Source of the DNA: an uncultured Lachnospiraceae bacterium
GTDB lineage: Bacteria; Bacillota; Clostridia; Lachnospirales; Lachnospiraceae
Length of the DNA stretch: 21,796 bases
NCBI GenBank assembly: GCA_934338765.1
Contig: CAKRHL010000019.1
Location: forward strand, 1-21,796
Reading direction: 5' to 3'
Each line of letters begins with the position of its first letter. The first letter of the stretch is position 1. This document shows, piece after piece, positions 1-7,101 of this stretch. The notes below the pieces were generated by a model that had not been told where the DNA came from, did no database searches, and saw nothing but the letters and a program-made list of their open reading frames with translations. Position numbers and translations under genes: made by a program.

Positions 1-1
1 G

Positions 2-181
2 ATCAATATGGTATGTAAGCGTTACTTAGTTCTTTCCGGTACTTTGGACAAATATACACCGGCGGCACTGGAGGAGCATCAAAGGATTGTTGATCTGTTG
101 GAACAGAATAAGATCAAAGAGGCCTCAGAGGCAATGTATGAACACGTAAAAAATGCAGGAGAAAGAATGCTGCTTTCTTGA
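2..181 (+). CDS. GntR family (FadR/FCD subfamily) transcriptional regulator, C-terminal fragment
   Basis: An open frame enters from the left edge and ends at TGA 179-181, giving 59 residues that end in GERMLLS. The segment EEHQRIVDLLEQNKIKEASEAMYEHV matches the last two helices of an FCD ligand-binding domain, where the two histidines (fragment residues 26 and 48) usually sit in the metal/ligand site. The DNA-binding winged helix would lie upstream, outside the window. Its position directly before the first of four identical palindromic promoters suggests that it is the local regulator of those units, sensing a small carboxylate or amino-acid-like ligand; that link is inference. The next promoter starts 10 bases after its stop codon. 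Confidence 0.75.
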   Translation: MNMVCKRYLVLSGTLDKYTPAALEEHQRIVDLLEQNKIKEASEAMYEHVKNAGERMLLS

Positions 182-190
182 TAAAAAATA

Positions 191-225
191 TTGACAATAC
201 AGGAAAAAGGTGTATACTGTATACA
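191..225 (+). promoter_or_regulatory. Promoter P1 with palindromic GntR-type operator (ADH/aminotransferase unit)
   Basis: A -35 box TTGACA (191-196) and a -10 box TATACT (213-218) are 16 bp apart. The -10 box lies inside a perfect 15-bp palindrome, TGTATACTGTATACA (211-225), two GTATAC hexamers around a central T. The predicted start site is near 225. The same palindrome in the same register occurs at three other promoters in the window, which marks it as an operator rather than chance. A bound regulator would cover the -10 box, so repression is the expected mode. Confidence 0.85.
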
Positions 226-231
226 GATAAC

Positions 232-268
232 AAAGGTGCTATCACATATGTGGTGGTGCCTTTTTTTT
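232..268 (+). terminator. Leader intrinsic terminator L1
   Basis: A hairpin pairs 232-245 with 250-263 (loop ATAT), including several G-U pairs, and is followed by an eight-T run (261-268). It lies about 7 nt after the predicted start site of P1 and 57 nt before the alcohol dehydrogenase start codon. It would end most P1 transcripts at about 40 nt unless read through; it could also end the upstream regulator transcript. Its 5' flank GATAACAAAGGTGCT matches the other three leaders. Confidence 0.8.
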
Positions 269-324
269 GAATTCTGAAACATTTTAAAAATGGGACAGCA
301 TTAGTAAGAATGGAGGACAGATTT

Positions 325-1434
325 ATGAAATTTACATTTCAAATCCCAACAAAAGTGTATTTTGAAAAAAATTGTATTACGAACCATTTGGAGATTTTTA
401 CGTATTGTGGATCACGCGCAGCCATTGTGACGGGAAAACATTCCGCTAAGGCAAGCGGTGCACTGGATGACGTGACGGGAGTTTTAAAAAATGCCGGAAT
501 TGCATATGAAGTATATGATTCGGTTGAGAACAATCCAAGTATTGAAACAGTTGAAGACATTACAGAAAAGGTGAAAGCATTTAAGGCAAATTTTATTATC
601 GGAATCGGTGGAGGATCGCCAATCGATGCTTCCAAGGCTGTTGCAGTCCTGGCAGCCAATGAGATGCACGCAGCGGATCTATTTAAGAACGATTTCACAA
701 AAGCATTGCCGATCGTGGCAATCCCCATCACCTCCGGAACAGGAAGTGAGGTAACCCCGTACAGTGTTCTTTTGAGAAAGGATATGGAAACAAAAGTAAG
801 CTTTGGAAATTCCCTGACTTATCCGGCATATGCTCTTTTAGATCCGGGTTATACGGTTTCCATGAATGACAAGACAACGGTAAGTACGCTGATCGATGCC
901 TTTACTCATGTAATGGAAGGATATCTTGCAAACAGGAGTACCGTTTTTAGTACAATGATGTCTTTGGAGGGAATCAAAAACTTTGCAGAATGTATTCCCG
1001 GATTAAAGAGTAAAAAATATGATTACAGCTTTCGGGAGAAAGCGGCATATGTTTCTCTGCTGGGAGGTCTTGTGATCGCACAGACCGGAGTAACACTTCC
1101 TCATGGACTGGGATATTGTTATACATATTTTCACCAGATTCCTCATGGTATTGCCAACGGATTGTTTGTGAGGGAATATTTAAAACGATGTGAGACAACA
1201 GTGAAAGAAAAAGTGGATATGATCCTGGAACTACTGGGAGAGGACAGCGTGGATTCTTTGGGTGACACGCTGGAACAGCTCATTGGAAAACCACCGAAGC
1301 TTGATCAGGAACAGATAGAGCAGTATGCAGGATTAAGTCTTCTTCAGGCAGGCAGTATCAGCAATACCCCATTTGAACTATCGGAGGAAGATATTGTACA
1401 GGTATGGGAAAAGCAGAATGATCACGCAGAGTAA
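325..1434 (+). CDS. Iron-containing (group III) alcohol dehydrogenase
   Basis: A protein of 369 aa, usual length for the family. The Rossmann-like nucleotide site GGGSPID is at residues 95-101, followed by TSGTGSEVTPYSV. The metal ligands of the family are visible as D191 and H195 (DAFTH), H260 (LPHGLGYC) and H274 (IPHG). It should reduce an aldehyde to an alcohol, or the reverse, with NAD(P)H in the cytoplasm. The start at 325 was chosen because GGAGG (312-316) sits at proper distance; an in-frame ATG at 310 overlaps that ribosome site. It is co-transcribed with the class III aminotransferase 24 nt downstream, so a likely role is removal of the semialdehyde that enzyme makes, for example an omega-amino acid to omega-hydroxy acid route as with 4-hydroxybutyrate or 3-hydroxypropionate dehydrogenases. 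The exact substrate is not evident. Confidence 0.92.
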   Translation: MKFTFQIPTKVYFEKNCITNHLEIFTYCGSRAAIVTGKHSAKASGALDDVTGVLKNAGIAYEVYDSVENNPSIETVEDITEKVKAFKANFIIGIGGGSPIDASKAVAVLAANEMHAADLFKNDFTKALPIVAIPITSGTGSEVTPYSVLLRKDMETKVSFGNSLTYPAYALLDPGYTVSMNDKTTVSTLIDAFTHVMEGYLANRSTVFSTMMSLEGIKNFAECIPGLKSKKYDYSFREKAAYVSLLGGLVIAQTGVTLPHGLGYCYTYFHQIPHGIANGLFVREYLKRCETTVKEKVDMILELLGEDSVDSLGDTLEQLIGKPPKLDQEQIEQYAGLSLLQAGSISNTPFELSEEDIVQVWEKQNDHAE

Positions 1435-1458
1435 ATAATAAGAAAGAAGGAATGAGTT

Positions 1459-2715
1459 ATGAGCAGTATGTATGAGAGATGTATGAAAGTAATGCCTCCG
1501 GCAGCGGGCAGATCAACAAAGCTTGGAATTGTCAGTGCAAAGGGTTGTTATCTGACGGCGGAGGACGGAAAAGAGTATCTTGATTTTGCGAGTGGTGTTG
1601 CTGTGTGTAATATCGGTCACAATCATCCTAAGGTTGTGGAGGCAGCAAAAAAACAGGTAGACCAGATGATACATGGCGGTCATAATGTTGTTTACTATGA
1701 AAGTTATGTCAGATTGGCGGAGCGTCTGGTGGAGCTTACCGGAGGGGACACCATGGTATATTTCAGCAACAGTGGCGCCGAGGCAAACGAAGGAGCGATC
1801 AAGCTGGCAAAGCATTATACAAAACGTCCGGCGATCATAGCATTCCGGGATTCCTTCCATGGCCGTACCTTAGGAACGGTGTCCATTACAGGCTCCAACT
1901 CCCTTTACCGGAAATATTACGAAGGTCTGATGCCGAGTGTTTATTTTGCAGAGTATCCATACCTGTACCGGAGTCCTTATAAGGAAGAGGGATGGAAGCC
2001 ATATATTGACAAGCTCGAAGAGATGTTTCATACGCTGGTGGATCCGGAGATGGTGGCTGCGATCATTATGGAGCCGGTTCAGGGCGAAGGAGGCTATATT
2101 GTACCACCGAAAGAGTTTGTACAGGAGGTGCGCAGGATCTGCGATAAATATGGAATTCTTCTGATCTTTGATGAGGTACAGACCGGTATGGGACGTACCG
2201 GTAAATTATACGCATATGAGCATTTCGGGGTACGTCCTGATATCCTGACAAGTGCCAAGGGAATTGCCTCCGGTTTTCCGTTAAGTGCGGTGATCGCCAG
2301 AAAAGAGATCATGGAAACATGGAATGCAGGTGCTCATGGCGGAACCTTTGGCGGAAACCCGGTTGCATGTGCAGCAGCATTAGCTACACTGGATGTGCTG
2401 ACCAAGGACGGTGCACTGGAAAATGCGGCCAAAATGGGAGAATATTTCAGAGGAAAGCTAGATCAGTTAAAGGAGCAGCATGACTGCATCGGAGATGTCC
2501 GTGGACTGGGACTGATGCTTGCCATGGAAATTGTTGATGAAACGGGTGCTCCGGACAAGGCAAAGACTACGGAGATTGTGTCAAAGGCTCTGGAGGAAGG
2601 ACTGATCCTGCTGACCTGCGGAACGAACAAAAACGTGGTACGTTTTATTGCCCCAACGATCGTAACAGAAAAGGAAATTGACCGGGCAATGGAGATTTTA
2701 GAGAAAATTTTATAA
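1459..2715 (+). CDS. Class III PLP-dependent aminotransferase (GABA/ornithine/omega-amino acid type)
   Basis: A protein of 418 aa, typical of GabT/RocD/ArgD-like enzymes. The fold-type I landmarks are present: SNSGAEANEGAIKLAK for phosphate binding, FRDSFHGRT, EPVQGEGG, the cofactor aspartate D238 in FDEVQTGMGRTG and the Schiff-base lysine K267 in SAKGIASGFPLSAV. HGGTFGGNP contributes to the dimer phosphate site. It should move the terminal amino group of an omega-amino acid or diamine to a keto acid and leave a semialdehyde. It is second gene of the P1 unit, with an AGAAGGAA-type ribosome site. Pairing with an iron alcohol dehydrogenase argues for a semialdehyde that is then reduced. Whether the donor is GABA, ornithine, beta-alanine or another amine cannot be told from the sequence. 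No terminator separates it from P2; leader hairpin L2 may serve both. Confidence 0.92.
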   Translation: MSSMYERCMKVMPPAAGRSTKLGIVSAKGCYLTAEDGKEYLDFASGVAVCNIGHNHPKVVEAAKKQVDQMIHGGHNVVYYESYVRLAERLVELTGGDTMVYFSNSGAEANEGAIKLAKHYTKRPAIIAFRDSFHGRTLGTVSITGSNSLYRKYYEGLMPSVYFAEYPYLYRSPYKEEGWKPYIDKLEEMFHTLVDPEMVAAIIMEPVQGEGGYIVPPKEFVQEVRRICDKYGILLIFDEVQTGMGRTGKLYAYEHFGVRPDILTSAKGIASGFPLSAVIARKEIMETWNAGAHGGTFGGNPVACAAALATLDVLTKDGALENAAKMGEYFRGKLDQLKEQHDCIGDVRGLGLMLAMEIVDETGAPDKAKTTEIVSKALEEGLILLTCGTNKNVVRFIAPTIVTEKEIDRAMEILEKIL

Positions 2716-2720
2716 AAGAC

Positions 2721-2756
2721 TTGTTTTTTTGAACGATATACTGTATACTGGATACA
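2721..2756 (+). promoter_or_regulatory. Promoter P2 with palindromic operator (racemase/ABC/hydrolase unit)
   Basis: A -35-like TTGTTT (2721-2726) is 17 bp from -10 TATACT (2744-2749). The palindrome TGTATACTGGATACA (2742-2756) differs from the P1 copy by one base, and the -10 box again occupies its positions 3-8. The promoter starts only 5 bases after the upstream aminotransferase stop codon. The poorer -35 box suggests a weaker promoter than the other three. Confidence 0.75.
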
Positions 2757-2775
2757 ACAAAAAACACAGATAACG

Positions 2776-2816
2776 ACGGCGTTATTACTGATTAGTAATA
2801 GCGCCGTTTTTCTTTT
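2776..2816 (+). terminator. Leader intrinsic terminator L2
   Basis: A 14-bp stem pairs 2776-2789 with 2794-2807 (loop GATT, one G-U pair) and is followed by TTTTTCTTTT. It lies about 20 nt after the predicted P2 start site. The ribosome site GGAGGGA (2817-2823) follows the T run directly, so it sits between promoter and gene and must be passed by every P2 transcript. The flank GATAACGACGGCGTT matches the other leaders. It may also end the upstream ADH/aminotransferase mRNA. Confidence 0.85.
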
Positions 2817-2829
2817 GGAGGGACAAGTT

Positions 2830-3567
2830 ATGAAGCTGAAAGTATTAAATCCGGATAATACCGGTTTAACAAAAGAAATGATCTCTCTCCGGGAGAACCG
2901 GATGAAACAGATCGCACGGCCGGATACACAGATTGATATGGAAGTGCAGGAAAAAACAAAAATATGTGTAGACAGTGCACTGGATGTTGCAGTGACTTCC
3001 CTGGAATTGATCGAGAAAGCGGTTCAGGCAGAAAAAGACGGATATGATGTGATCGGATTATATTGTTCCGGTGATCCGGCGATGGATGCCATCCGGGAGG
3101 CTGTCAGTATACCGGTGATCGGGGCAGGACAAAGTTCTTTGCAGATAGCTGTGGGACTGGGACAGAGGTTTTCCTGGATCACCTCCGCAGACAGTGATGT
3201 GGGACCGGACCGGACGATCCGCAGATCCGGGATTGACTATAGCAGGCTTGCATCGATCCGGAGTGTAAAAGTGGATATCGCCACGGCAGGCTCCCAGGAT
3301 CAGGAAGCCATGCTGGAACGGATTGTAGAATGTGGCAGACAATGTATGGAGGATGGTGCCCATGTATTGATCCTTGGCTGCCTTGTATTTGCAGGCATGG
3401 GACCGGAGGTGTCAAAACGACTTGGGATTCCTGTAGTGGATCCGGCTTATGCGGTTGTTTCCATGGCTGAGCTTTTATACAGTACCGGCCTTACTCATTC
3501 CAAGAGGACATGGCCGTCCCCGGACAGTCAGACCAGAAGCTGGCAGGGGGGAGAATTTTTCTTTTAG
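2830..3567 (+). CDS. Asp/Glu/hydantoin racemase family protein
   Basis: A protein of 245 aa, the usual HyuE-like length. The two catalytic cysteines of this cofactor-independent racemase superfamily are visible as C79 (LYCSGDPAMDAIREA) and C184 (LGCLVFAGMG), and the C-terminal GLTHSKRTWPSP resembles the GxSHSKxxYPxP ending of hydantoin racemases. It should invert the alpha-carbon of an amino acid or hydantoin-like substrate by a two-base mechanism. The start at 2830 is preceded by GGAGGGA; a TTG 15 bases upstream is part of that site. It opens the P2 unit. Together with the NodB-fold hydrolases downstream, it suggests a cyclic amide or D-amino-acid intermediate. The tail after the SKRTWPSP motif is unlike most relatives but shows no clear frameshift. 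Confidence 0.85.
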   Translation: MKLKVLNPDNTGLTKEMISLRENRMKQIARPDTQIDMEVQEKTKICVDSALDVAVTSLELIEKAVQAEKDGYDVIGLYCSGDPAMDAIREAVSIPVIGAGQSSLQIAVGLGQRFSWITSADSDVGPDRTIRRSGIDYSRLASIRSVKVDIATAGSQDQEAMLERIVECGRQCMEDGAHVLILGCLVFAGMGPEVSKRLGIPVVDPAYAVVSMAELLYSTGLTHSKRTWPSPDSQTRSWQGGEFFF

Positions 3568-3644
3568 TATATGTTTCACAACCGAGAATGGTTTTATCCT
3601 ATCAGGATATTGCTATAAAATCATATGAAAGAGAGGACAACATT

Positions 3645-4481
3645 ATGAGAAAATTAAAAGGATTTGTAGCACTCACCTTAGTGATGTCGTTAATGGCAGC
3701 AAGCCTTACCGGCTGCGGAGGAAGTTCAGAAAAGAAAGAGTCTGCCACGGCAACAGATTCCAATCCGTTAAAAGGAAAGCAGCTTGTAATGGCGATCAAT
3801 GCAGAATATGCACCATTTGAAAGTAAAAATGAAAGTGGAACCATTGAGGGCTTTGATGTGGATCTGAACCAGGCACTGGCAGATAAGCTGGGATATACCT
3901 TTGAACTGGATGATATGGATTTTACCGGTTTGATCGGTTCCATTACATCCAAGAGATGTGATTATATCATTTCTGCTCTTTCCAGCAACGAAAAAAGAAA
4001 GAAAGTAGTTGATTTTTCACAGGGTTATTATACACCGGTAACGGTTATTCTTTGTCCGAAGGACAGCGGCATTGAGTCATCAGCCGATCTGAAGGGAAAG
4101 AAGGTTGGTGTTACTCTTGGTACAGAGTTTGAAATCTATTCAAAGAGCATTAAGGGAACTGAGACGATTACATATGAGAGTATTGCAACTTCGATCCCGT
4201 TAATCGGTACCTCTGAGCTGGATGCCTGCATTATGGACAGTTCCAATGCCTTTGAGTATTGCAAGAAATATGACAATCTGACTTACAAGGTGGTTCCGAT
4301 GAATGAGATCAAAGGTGTTCTCGATAACCCATATTGTATTGTTCTTCCAAAGAATTCGGAATATGTAGATGTCTTTAATAAGGCACTGGATGAACTGGAA
4401 GCTGATGGAACTATAGAGAAGCTGCAGACAAAGTGGTTTGGTAAAGAATACACAGACGCATTAAAGGTAGCAGAAGAATAA
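3645..4481 (+). CDS. Amino-acid ABC transporter substrate-binding lipoprotein
   Basis: A protein of 278 aa. Residues 1-23 are a lipoprotein signal peptide (MRKLKG, hydrophobic core, LTG) ending at lipobox cysteine C24, followed by a serine/lysine-rich linker. The mature part is a type-3 solute-binding fold (PBPb): LVMAINAEYAPFE, GFDVDLNQALADKLGY, DFTGLIGSITSKRCDYIISALSSNEKRKKVVDFS and LKGKKVGVTLGTEFE. It should be anchored outside the membrane and deliver an amino-acid-like ligand to the permease 31 nt downstream. The start at 3645 was chosen because the signal peptide begins there with a GAGAGG site upstream; the longer frame starting at 3510 lies inside the racemase gene. No separate promoter was convincing in the 77-nt gap after the racemase. 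The ligand cannot be predicted from the sequence. Confidence 0.93.
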   Translation: MRKLKGFVALTLVMSLMAASLTGCGGSSEKKESATATDSNPLKGKQLVMAINAEYAPFESKNESGTIEGFDVDLNQALADKLGYTFELDDMDFTGLIGSITSKRCDYIISALSSNEKRKKVVDFSQGYYTPVTVILCPKDSGIESSADLKGKKVGVTLGTEFEIYSKSIKGTETITYESIATSIPLIGTSELDACIMDSSNAFEYCKKYDNLTYKVVPMNEIKGVLDNPYCIVLPKNSEYVDVFNKALDELEADGTIEKLQTKWFGKEYTDALKVAEE

Positions 4482-4512
4482 ACAGAGAAACCCAGAGAAG
4501 GAGTGAGGCAGT

Positions 4513-5178
4513 ATGACATTTCAATTTAGTACCGTATTCGAATATTGGCCAATGTATTTAGAAGGACTTCGTACAACGATTTATGTGACGCTGGGGTCTC
4601 TGATTTTCAGTCTGATCTTATCCATTCCATTGGCAATGATCAAAATTACAAGACATAAGATCCTGAATTTTATTGGCTTTTTGTATACAGATATTTTCAG
4701 AGCCCTTCCTTCTTTGGTTCAGATTTATCTGGTATATTTTGCGGCACCGCAGTTATTCGGAATTACTTTTACCGCAATGACATCCGCTTTTATTACCTTG
4801 TCCATGAATGCGGCAGCATATATTTCGGAAGCACTGCGAGGCGGCATTCTGAGTGTGGACATCGGTCAGAGAGAGGCGGCAAAGGCACTTGGTATCAGTC
4901 AGGTGGATACCCTGAAGGACATTGTGCTTCCGCAGGCATTGAAAGCGGTCTTTCCGTCGATGATCAATGAGACGATCGGATTATTGAAGGGGACGTCCCT
5001 GGTATCCATTATTGGTGTTGTGGATCTGATGAGAGCTTCCAGACAGGTTATGGCGGATTCCTACTTATCCTTTGAACCATTGATGGTTGCCGCAGTCATT
5101 TATTATGTTTTGGTAAAATCTATGAGTATGATCGGAAACAGACTGGAAAAACGGATCCGTGTCAGTGAAATTCGATAA
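4513..5178 (+). CDS. Amino-acid ABC transporter permease (HisM/GlnP family)
   Basis: A membrane protein of 221 aa. About five hydrophobic segments are visible, including residues near 17-45 (TTIYVTLGSLIFSLILSIPLAM), 52-75 and 77-100, and one near 190-210. The cytoplasmic coupling loop that docks on the ATPase is clear: EALRGGILSVDIGQREAAKALG, then LPQALKAVFPSMINETIGLLKGTSLVS. It is a single-permease system of the polar amino-acid importer type. It follows the binding protein by 31 nt and has an AAGGAGTGAG ribosome site. The matching ATPase is not beside it but on the opposite strand at 8791-9528. Confidence 0.93.
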   Translation: MTFQFSTVFEYWPMYLEGLRTTIYVTLGSLIFSLILSIPLAMIKITRHKILNFIGFLYTDIFRALPSLVQIYLVYFAAPQLFGITFTAMTSAFITLSMNAAAYISEALRGGILSVDIGQREAAKALGISQVDTLKDIVLPQALKAVFPSMINETIGLLKGTSLVSIIGVVDLMRASRQVMADSYLSFEPLMVAAVIYYVLVKSMSMIGNRLEKRIRVSEIR

Positions 5179-5194
5179 ACAATAAAATGAAATG

Positions 5195-5225
5195 TCGGCG
5201 TAAATATAGTTTACGCCGATGTTTT
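5195..5225 (+). terminator. Hairpin after the permease gene (partial terminator or processing site)
   Basis: A perfect 10-bp stem, TCGGCGTAAA (5195-5204) and TTTACGCCGA (5210-5219), has a TATAG loop and is followed by TGTTTTC. The T run is short, so it may only partly stop transcription or protect the 3' end of the binding protein/permease mRNA. It lies within the 131-nt gap before the first NodB-fold gene. Confidence 0.55.
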
Positions 5226-5309
5226 CGCAATTTATGCAATGGATGGTCAGTGATCCATCATAAAAGAAAAGGGTTCCTGAATTTTCAGGGGATCCGGAAA
5301 GGTTTGGTG

Positions 5310-6170
5310 ATGAATATGGAAGAAAATATTTGGCCGGAAGGGAAAAAATGTGCTTTTTGTCTGGGCTTTGATATGGACTCCGATCTGATCTGGTTTAATA
5401 AGATCAAAGATATGGAAAATGGTATGCAGTTTATTAAGGGACCTTCGGTAGGAGAGTATGGACCGAAACGAGGCGTGGATCGTATTATGAATCTGCTGGA
5501 AAAATATGGCGTGAAAGCTACCTTTTTTATTCCGGCAGTTAATATGGAGCGAAATGTTCCTCTGGTGGAACGTATCCTGGATCAAGGACACGAAATCGCT
5601 CATCACGGTCTTTACCATGAACCGTCTTATGGCAATACGGTGGAGGAGCAGCTGGAGATCATTGATAAAAGCCAGGAGATCTTTAAAAGGATCATCGGAA
5701 AACCGGCAGTGGGATTTCGCTGTACCGGAGGTCTTTGCGAGGAAGCGGAGGAAGTTCTTTATAATGATCCCAATACATTGTATACCTGTCAGGGAGAGAG
5801 CAGTGAGTTGCCGGTATTTATGGAGGTAAAGGGTAAAAAGACCCATACGGTCCGGATTTCCTGCAGACAGGAGGTGGATGATTATATTCAGATGGTTTAT
5901 AATGCGTATCCGCCAATTCCGGCGGGACTGCCCCGTATATCCGCCTATGAAGATGTTTTGTCCAATTTTAAGGATGAGGTGGATGGAACCCTTCGCTTTG
6001 GAGCTGTATTATCGACGGCATTTCATCCGCAGGTATCAGGAAGTCCCGGAAAGTCCAAGATACTGGATCAGTTGTTAGCGTATATCACATCGAAGCCGGA
6101 AATCTGGTGTACCAGTTGTGAAGAAGTTGCTTCTTATTGGCAGAAAAAGGGAGGTGCAGCCAATGTATAG
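5310..6170 (+). CDS. NodB-fold (polysaccharide deacetylase/PuuE/HpPgdA-like) hydrolase, copy 1
   Basis: A protein of 286 aa. The N-terminal WPEGKKCAFCLGFDMDSDLIW matches the HpPgdA/PuuE branch of carbohydrate esterase family 4. Motif 1 has both aspartates, D21 and D23; motif 2, AHHGLYHE, supplies H99 and H103, so the base and the metal triad appear complete. KYGVKATFFIP and GFRCTGG are further family blocks. There is no signal peptide, so it acts in the cytoplasm. This branch includes cyclic imide hydrolases and allantoinase-like enzymes as well as peptidoglycan deacetylases. Cytoplasmic location, an importer and a hydantoin-racemase-like neighbour favour an amide or cyclic-imide substrate over a glycan; that is inference. 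The start at 5310 follows GGAAAGG (5296-5302); the longer frame from 5187 would include the hairpin. It overlaps the next gene by 8 bases. Confidence 0.85.
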   Translation: MNMEENIWPEGKKCAFCLGFDMDSDLIWFNKIKDMENGMQFIKGPSVGEYGPKRGVDRIMNLLEKYGVKATFFIPAVNMERNVPLVERILDQGHEIAHHGLYHEPSYGNTVEEQLEIIDKSQEIFKRIIGKPAVGFRCTGGLCEEAEEVLYNDPNTLYTCQGESSELPVFMEVKGKKTHTVRISCRQEVDDYIQMVYNAYPPIPAGLPRISAYEDVLSNFKDEVDGTLRFGAVLSTAFHPQVSGSPGKSKILDQLLAYITSKPEIWCTSCEEVASYWQKKGGAANV

Positions 6171-7002
6171 AGAAGAGTTTCAATGGCCGTCAGGAAAGAA
6201 AAATGCCGTGATGATCAGTCTGACCCTGGATGCGGAATATTTTGGGATTGCCCAGTATCCGGAGGATAAAAATGCGGTGGCAGGTTTTAAGACCATGGCG
6301 GAATTTGGTGTCAAAAAAGGATTGGACAGAGTGCTTTCCGTATTGGATCACTATCATGTGAAGGCAACGGTTTTTGTGCCGGGAAAGGTGGCAGAGGAGT
6401 ATCCGGATGCCATCAAAAAGATTGTAGAGCATGGTCATGAGATTGGGGTACACGGGTATGAGCATGAAAACTTTGCACTGCTTCCGGAAGAAAAACAAAG
6501 AGAAGCGATGGAGAAGAGTGTGGAGGCGGTAAAGGAAGTCTGTGGTGTGACACCGGTTGGTTTCCGGGCACCGGAGGGAGAATTGACGAAGCGTACCCTG
6601 GAAATTGCAAAGGAAGCAGGGATTGTTTATTCCAGTACGTTGGGAGATGATGACAGACCATATTATAATGTCCTGAACGATCAGGAAACCTCCATACTGG
6701 AAATCCCGTTCCACTGGGCATTATTTGATGCACCGTATTTTGCATTTCATTTCTGGCCGCCGGTACCGTATGGTCAGGGGCGTATCTCCAGTTTCAAAAA
6801 GGTTCTGACCAACTGGAAATGGGAATATGATGTGTTTCGTGAGGAGGGACTGTGCTATGTGCTGCAGTTGAATCCTATGACCATTGGAGATCCCGGTAAA
6901 ATCTATATGCTGGAAGAGCTTCTGACATATATTCAGAAGGATCCGGATGTATGGTTTGCTACCGGAAAAGAAATTTATGATTATTGTGAATCTGTTGGAT
7001 AA
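6163..7002 (+). CDS. NodB-fold (PuuE/HpPgdA-like) hydrolase, copy 2, altered motif 1
   Basis: A protein of 279 aa, a tandem paralogue of the preceding gene (shared WPxGKK start, KATxFxP, GHEI-HG-HE, GF-RxxxG). Motif 2, GVHGYEHE, keeps H97 and H101, and D23 of motif 1 is present, so metal binding looks intact. The first motif-1 residue, the usual catalytic-base aspartate (D21 in copy 1), is threonine T21 (SLTLDAE). It may use another residue, as reported for unusual members of this branch, or be a non-equivalent partner in a hetero-oligomer. Translation starts at ATG 6163 after GGGAGG (6149-6154), overlapping copy 1 by 8 bases, which suggests translational coupling and joint production. No signal peptide is seen. 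It is the last gene of the P2 unit. Confidence 0.85.
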   Translation: MYREEFQWPSGKKNAVMISLTLDAEYFGIAQYPEDKNAVAGFKTMAEFGVKKGLDRVLSVLDHYHVKATVFVPGKVAEEYPDAIKKIVEHGHEIGVHGYEHENFALLPEEKQREAMEKSVEAVKEVCGVTPVGFRAPEGELTKRTLEIAKEAGIVYSSTLGDDDRPYYNVLNDQETSILEIPFHWALFDAPYFAFHFWPPVPYGQGRISSFKKVLTNWKWEYDVFREEGLCYVLQLNPMTIGDPGKIYMLEELLTYIQKDPDVWFATGKEIYDYCESVG

Positions 7003-7044
7003 ATTACAGATTCAAAAATCCCTACAATTAAAATTGTTGGCATG

Positions 7045-7084
7045 AGAAAATCGCTTAGATCAAAATCTAAGCGATTTTCTTTTG
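7045..7084. terminator. Bidirectional intrinsic terminator between convergent units
   Basis: A perfect 16-bp stem, AGAAAATCGCTTAGAT (7045-7060) and ATCTAAGCGATTTTCT (7065-7080), has a CAAA loop. T-rich bases (TTTTCTTTT) follow on the plus strand and the matching A-rich arm serves the minus strand. It lies between the end of the NodB-fold gene (+) and the end of the RocB-like gene (-), so it can end both. Confidence 0.9.
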
Positions 7085-7101
7085 AGGAATGTATATTCAA
7101 T

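Noticed and set aside
3480..3567. Frameshift at the end of the racemase gene
   Set aside because: The tail after GLTHSKRTWPSP is unusual, but total length is normal and the longer overlapping frame beyond 3510 belongs to the next gene, whose own signal peptide starts at 3645.
5187..5309. N-terminal extension of the first NodB-fold protein
   Set aside because: The extra residues are encoded by an intergenic hairpin and are basic and unconserved-looking; GGAAAGG supports the start at 5310.
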